NCBI RefSeq assembly: GCF_014648855.1
Contig: NZ_BMRX01000001.1
Span: 496,001-560,000, forward strand
DNA: 64,000 bases
Source of the DNA: Streptomyces parvulus
Lineage (GTDB): Bacteria; Actinomycetota; Actinomycetes; Streptomycetales; Streptomycetaceae
Reading direction: 5' to 3'
Below the pieces are notes generated by a model. It was not told where the DNA came from. It saw only the letters and a list, made by a program, of their open reading frames with translations, and did no database searches. A program made the translations under genes and the position numbers. Positions 60,932 to 64,000 of this stretch are shown one piece after another. Position 1 is the stretch's first letter. Every line of letters starts with the position of its first letter.

Positions 60932-61402
60932 TCAGCGGTCCCGGAAGAAGTCCGTGAGCAGCAGGGCGCAGTCGTCCGCCAGCACGCCCTCGACCACCTC
61001 GGGACGGTGGTTGAGCCGCCGGTCGCGCACGACGTCCCACAGGGAGCCGGCCGCCCCCGCCTTGTCGTCGCGGGCGCCGTAGACGACGCGGTCCACGCGG
61101 GACTGGACCAGCGCGCCCGCGCACATCGTGCACGGCTCCAGGGTGACGACCAGCGTGCAGCCGGCCAGCCGCCACTCACCGAGCACGGCGGCGGCCCGCC
61201 GGATGGCGAGGACCTCGGCGTGGGCCGTCGGGTCGCCGGTGGCCTCGCGCTCGTTGTGCCCGGCGGCCAGCACGGTCCGGCCGTCCGGTGCCAGCACCAC
61301 GGCGCCGACCGGGACGTCGCCGCCCCGCGCGGCCCGCCCGGCCTCGGCCAGGGCGAGCCGCATCGCGGGCCGCCACGGGTCGCGCACCGGGTCGGGCGGC
61401 AC
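60932..61402 (-). CDS. tadA: tRNA(adenine34) deaminase TadA
   Basis: 156 aa. The zinc site and catalytic Glu are HAEV (near residue 62), with PCTMC near residue 90 supplying the two Cys. It converts A34 to inosine in tRNA-Arg(ACG), found in this window at 36064. The gene lies 66 bases from tRNA-Ser(CGA) and 35 bases downstream of the associated acidic protein. ATG 61402. Confidence 0.95.
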   Translation of the reverse strand: MPPDPVRDPWRPAMRLALAEAGRAARGGDVPVGAVVLAPDGRTVLAAGHNEREATGDPTAHAEVLAIRRAAAVLGEWRLAGCTLVVTLEPCTMCAGALVQSRVDRVVYGARDDKAGAAGSLWDVVRDRRLNHRPEVVEGVLADDCALLLTDFFRDR

Positions 61403-61437
61403 GGAGCGGTCCGCGCCGGCGTCCTGTTCCTGTTCGC

Positions 61438-61980
61438 TCAGCGGACGGTCTCCAGCACGTCGGAGGCGCCCAGCGCCTCGGCGATCTCCCCGACGGCGTC
61501 CCCGGACATCGAGCGCAGTTCCTTCTCGCTCACGCCGAGGTCGTCGAGGACCTCCGCGTCGCCGACCGGCCCGTGCGGCACGGCCTCGGCGGCACCGGCG
61601 GCCCCGTCACCGCCCTCGGCACCGTCCTCGTCGTCGTCGGACTCGCCGTCCTCGGTGCCGTCGAGGTCGAGGGCGTCGAGGTCGTCGTCGTCACCGGGGT
61701 CCCGGCCGAGCAGTTCGTCGGTGAGCAGGATCTCGCCGTAGCTGCTGCGGGCGGCAGCGGCGGCGTCCGACACGTAGATGCGGGGGTCCTCCTCGCCGTC
61801 CACGCGGACGACTCCGAACCACGCGTCCTCCTGCTCGATCAGCACGAGCACCGTGTCCTCGTCGGGAGAGGCCTCCCGCGCCAGGTCGGCAAGATCCGAC
61901 AGGGTCTCCACATCGTCGAGCTCCGTGTCGCTCGCTTCCCACCCGTCTTCGGTGCGCGCGAGCAGTGCGGCGAAGTACAC
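61438..61980 (-). CDS. TadA-associated acidic protein
   Basis: 180 aa. The N-terminal domain (VYFAALLARTEDGWEASDTELDD ... EQEDAWFGVVRVDGEED) is the conserved family placed next to tadA in actinobacteria; the middle is an Asp/Glu-rich stretch (DDDDLDALDLDGTEDGESDD) and the end has LGVSEKELRSMSGDAVGEIAEALG. GTG 61980 follows GGGAGAGTCACG and is preferred to a 37-codon extension. No catalytic motif is visible. It is probably co-transcribed with tadA; its function is not known. Confidence 0.85.
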   Translation of the reverse strand: MYFAALLARTEDGWEASDTELDDVETLSDLADLAREASPDEDTVLVLIEQEDAWFGVVRVDGEEDPRIYVSDAAAAARSSYGEILLTDELLGRDPGDDDDLDALDLDGTEDGESDDDEDGAEGGDGAAGAAEAVPHGPVGDAEVLDDLGVSEKELRSMSGDAVGEIAEALGASDVLETVR

Positions 61981-62281
61981 CGTGACTCTCCCACTGGTCC
62001 TAGGCGTGCCGGTTGGGGTTCCCCCCGGCGGAGGCTGTGGGCGGGGGAGCGGTGCTCCGAGCCCACCCACTCGGAATCGTGGCAGAAACAAGGCGCTCGG
62101 GGGACGTCTTCGGAGCCCTGTGTCCGGCAGTTTCGGCCCAAGTCACGCGAAGTACGTTCCCGCAGGGCCACCCGGCGGCCGCCACGTGCGGATCGTACGC
62201 GGATTCCGTCGGGTCCCCGCGTACGTCCGTACCGACCAACGTCGGCGCGGCGCGCGATCTTCCCCCGCCGGGGCGGGGACG
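61981..62281. other. 301-bp intergenic region, no gene
   Basis: It holds the presumed promoter for the tadA unit at its left side and a hairpin at 62194-62225 on its right. Confidence 0.5.
62194..62225 (-). terminator. Hairpin downstream of the 78-aa gene
   Basis: Perfect 9-bp arms (62194-62202 and 62217-62225) with a 14-base loop; 56 bases beyond the 62282 stop. Confidence 0.5.
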
Positions 62282-62518
62282 TCACCAGCGGAAGGTGCGC
62301 ATCCGCATGGCGTGCCGCAGCCGGGCGACCTTGACGCGGCGCGGCTGGACGCGGTCCCTCAGCTCGCGGGCCTCCGCGAGGTCCCGCAGGAACTGGGCCC
62401 GGCGGCGCCGCCGTTCGGCTCCCCGGTCCCGTTCCGCACCGCCCTCGGGCTCGGTGCCGCGTCGGGTCCCCGGCTCCTCGCCCCGGGACGGCATGTCGTG
62501 GAAGTTCCGGTCAGGCAC
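62282..62518 (-). CDS. 78-aa basic conserved hypothetical protein
   Basis: Starts [17 protein letters not shown]. The first 35 residues are Glu/Arg/Gly-rich and disordered; the last 35 ([34 protein letters not shown]) are very basic and probably helical. GTG 62518 is used; an upstream extension overlaps antisense to upp. It is divergent to upp with 139 bases between. A nucleic-acid or ribosome association is an inference from charge. Confidence 0.65.
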   Translation of the reverse strand: MPDRNFHDMPSRGEEPGTRRGTEPEGGAERDRGAERRRRRAQFLRDLAEARELRDRVQPRRVKVARLRHAMRMRTFRW

Positions 62519-62657
62519 AGTCTCACCACCCAGTCTCCGTCCCTCCCGCCTTCCCCCGCCCGGGCGGTTTGACTCCGGCGAACGAGTGGAGCGGTGGTCC
62601 GGCGCCTTGTCCGGCGCGGGGACGACGGCCCCGTGGGGCCCGGTTACTGTGGGGGAC

Positions 62658-63293
62658 ATGCGTCTCCACGTCGTCGACCACCCCCTGGTCGCCCACAAGC
62701 TCACCACGCTGCGCGACCAGCGCACCGACTCCGCGACCTTCCGCCGTCTCGCCGACGAGCTGGTCACCCTGCTCGCCTACGAGGCCACGCGCGACGTGCG
62801 CACCGAGCAGGTCGACATCCGCACGCCGGTCTGCCCGACCACCGGCGTCAAGCTCTCGCACCCGCGCCCGCTGGTGGTGCCGATCCTGAGGGCCGGTCTC
62901 GGCATGCTCGACGGCATGGTCCGGCTGCTGCCCACCGCCGAGGTGGGCTTCCTCGGCATGGTGCGCAACGAGGAGACGCTCCAGGCCTCCACCTACGCCA
63001 CGCGCATGCCGGACGACCTGTCCGGCCGCCAGGTCTACGTCCTGGACCCGATGCTGGCCACCGGCGGCACGCTGGTCGCCGCCATCCAGGAGCTGATCAA
63101 GCGCGGCGCCGACGACGTGACGGCCGTGGTGCTGCTCGCCGCCCCCGAGGGCGTCGAGGTCATGGAGCGCGAGCTGGCCGGCACCCCGGTGACGGTGGTG
63201 ACGGCCTCGGTCGACGAGCGGCTGAACGAGCAGGGCTACATCGTGCCGGGCCTCGGCGACGCGGGCGACCGCATGTACGGGGCGGCCGAGTAG
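62658..63293 (+). CDS. upp: Uracil phosphoribosyltransferase
   Basis: 211 aa, the normal length. It makes UMP from uracil and PRPP in pyrimidine salvage. The PRPP loop is DPMLATGGT (near residue 132), the uracil loop is near the end ([16 protein letters not shown]), and the flexible hood is RNEETLQ. GGGGGAC lies before the ATG at 62658. The start is also marked by the family N-terminus [20 protein letters not shown]. It is followed 16 bases later by the convergent LytR_C gene. Confidence 0.96.
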   Translation: MRLHVVDHPLVAHKLTTLRDQRTDSATFRRLADELVTLLAYEATRDVRTEQVDIRTPVCPTTGVKLSHPRPLVVPILRAGLGMLDGMVRLLPTAEVGFLGMVRNEETLQASTYATRMPDDLSGRQVYVLDPMLATGGTLVAAIQELIKRGADDVTAVVLLAAPEGVEVMERELAGTPVTVVTASVDERLNEQGYIVPGLGDAGDRMYGAAE

Positions 63294-63309
63294 CACCCCC
63301 CGGGGCTGC

Positions 63310-63948
63310 TCAGCAGCTCTTCTTCTCCGCGACGGGCGTCGGCTGCGGCGCGCTCAGCCGGGTCAGCGCCGCGTCGGCGTCCGCCGGCTTCGCCAGGCCC
63401 TTGAAGGCGTCGCCGATGATCAGGTCGACCTCGGCGCCCTTGCGGGCCGCGTCGACGCGCTGCTCGGCGCCGCCCAGCTGGGTGCCGAGCACGGTGAGCG
63501 AACCCTTCTGGGAGCCGGCCGGGCCGAGCAGGAGCCCCGTGCCGGCGACCTTCTTGTCGTACTCCTTGGGCGCGTTGCTCACCTCGCCGACGCGGAAGCC
63601 GCGCTTCTTCAGCTCGTCGGCGGTCTTCTGCGCGAGGCCGCCGCGGGTGGTCGCGTTGAGCACGTTGACGGTGACCTGACCGGGCTTCGGCGGCTTCACC
63701 GCGGCCGGCGCGGCGCTCGCCTTCGGAGACGGGGCACAGCCCGCGGCACCGGCCGCCGAGGCCTTGTCGCCGCCGGTGAAGACGTCCACGAGCTGGAGCG
63801 TGCCCCAGCCGAGCACGCCGAGGACGGTGACGCCGGCGACGCCGAGGAACGCGAGCCTGCCGCGTCGCCGGGCCGGGCGCATCCGGGGGTACTTGTCCCC
63901 CGTGATCTTGTACTGGCCACCCATGCCGGGAGGAGTCAGCATGCTCAT
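63310..63948 (-). CDS. Membrane protein with C-terminal LytR_C domain
   Basis: 212 aa. A basic cytoplasmic N-terminus (RMRPARRRGRLA) is followed by one helix (about 33-52), an Ala/Pro/Lys linker, and the LytR_C domain (about 90-175: QVTVNVLNATTRGGLAQKTADELKKRGFRVGEVSNA) outside the membrane. There is no LytR-CpsA-Psr catalytic domain, so it is the stand-alone form. A role in cell-wall polymer attachment or in binding cell-wall ligands is inferred. The C-terminal 25 residues end in EKKSC. Confidence 0.9.
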   Translation of the reverse strand: MSMLTPPGMGGQYKITGDKYPRMRPARRRGRLAFLGVAGVTVLGVLGWGTLQLVDVFTGGDKASAAGAAGCAPSPKASAAPAAVKPPKPGQVTVNVLNATTRGGLAQKTADELKKRGFRVGEVSNAPKEYDKKVAGTGLLLGPAGSQKGSLTVLGTQLGGAEQRVDAARKGAEVDLIIGDAFKGLAKPADADAALTRLSAPQPTPVAEKKSC

Positions 63949-64000
63949 GGGCGCAGCGTAATGCGCCGGGGCGGCGATGCCTATTAGATGATCAGTCGAC

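Overview
The window is high-GC (about 72%) actinobacterial chromosome with strong third-position GC bias, many GTG starts, 4-base stop/start overlaps and dense ANTAR, anti-sigma and ECF-type regulators. Proteins recognised on sight (SigF, SigN, the serS-pheA pair, the dtpA copper cluster, a subtilisin inhibitor, upp) place it in Streptomyces, close to S. coelicolor/S. lividans, in the core arm not far from oriC. No insertion sequence, prophage, CRISPR array or biosynthetic cluster was seen.

Layout. 1-3299: ABC exporter with alternating ATPase and permease genes, cut by the left edge. 3428-7534: small hypothetical, HAD phosphatase, serS and pheA; the 517-bp serS-pheA gap holds a cluster of DnaA-box-like 9-mers. 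7632-14040: extracytoplasmic copper block on the minus strand (membrane protein, YcnI, Sco, PCuAC chaperone, CopC-CopD fusion, Tat-exported peroxidase DtpA). 14296-23137: two RsbW-like ATPases, a PP2C-type phosphatase, aminopeptidase P, a short prim-pol, a SEC-C protein and a glycerophosphodiesterase. 23401-30532: HtrA-like protease, tRNA-Ser(UGA), a second prim-pol with an SOS-box-like site, a small Asn/Gln-rich secreted protein followed by a terminator and a 33/34-bp tandem repeat, a SigE-family sigma factor and an acyl-CoA synthetase.

30623-40388: a 1425-aa PAS/pseudokinase/receiver protein with a 630-residue disordered linker, a subtilisin inhibitor, tRNA-Ser(GCU), tRNA-Arg(ACG), a penicillin-binding protein, an HxlR regulator, a DUF2797 protein and an amidohydrolase. 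40465-48765: two-component system, GT2/GtrA and GT39 glycosyltransferases, and an MFS pump with its TetR gene. 48891-55469: F420/FMN-binding protein, STAS protein, two GAF-ANTAR regulators, and a MarR-controlled MFS pump fused to three Ig-like modules beside a YceI protein carrying a fourth.

55675-63948: tail-anchored small protein, sigN and sigF, a Dabb protein with a 58-aa membrane protein gene next to it, two XRE-type membrane proteins, tRNA-Ser(CGA), tadA with its partner, upp and a LytR_C protein.

The genes work together in three main ways. The copper block should deliver copper to secreted or membrane cuproenzymes. Several regulators (SigF, SigN, anti-sigma-like ATPases, STAS, PP2C) belong to partner-switching or sporulation control. 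Translation genes co-occur: serS with three tRNA-Ser genes, and tadA with its expected substrate tRNA-Arg(ACG).
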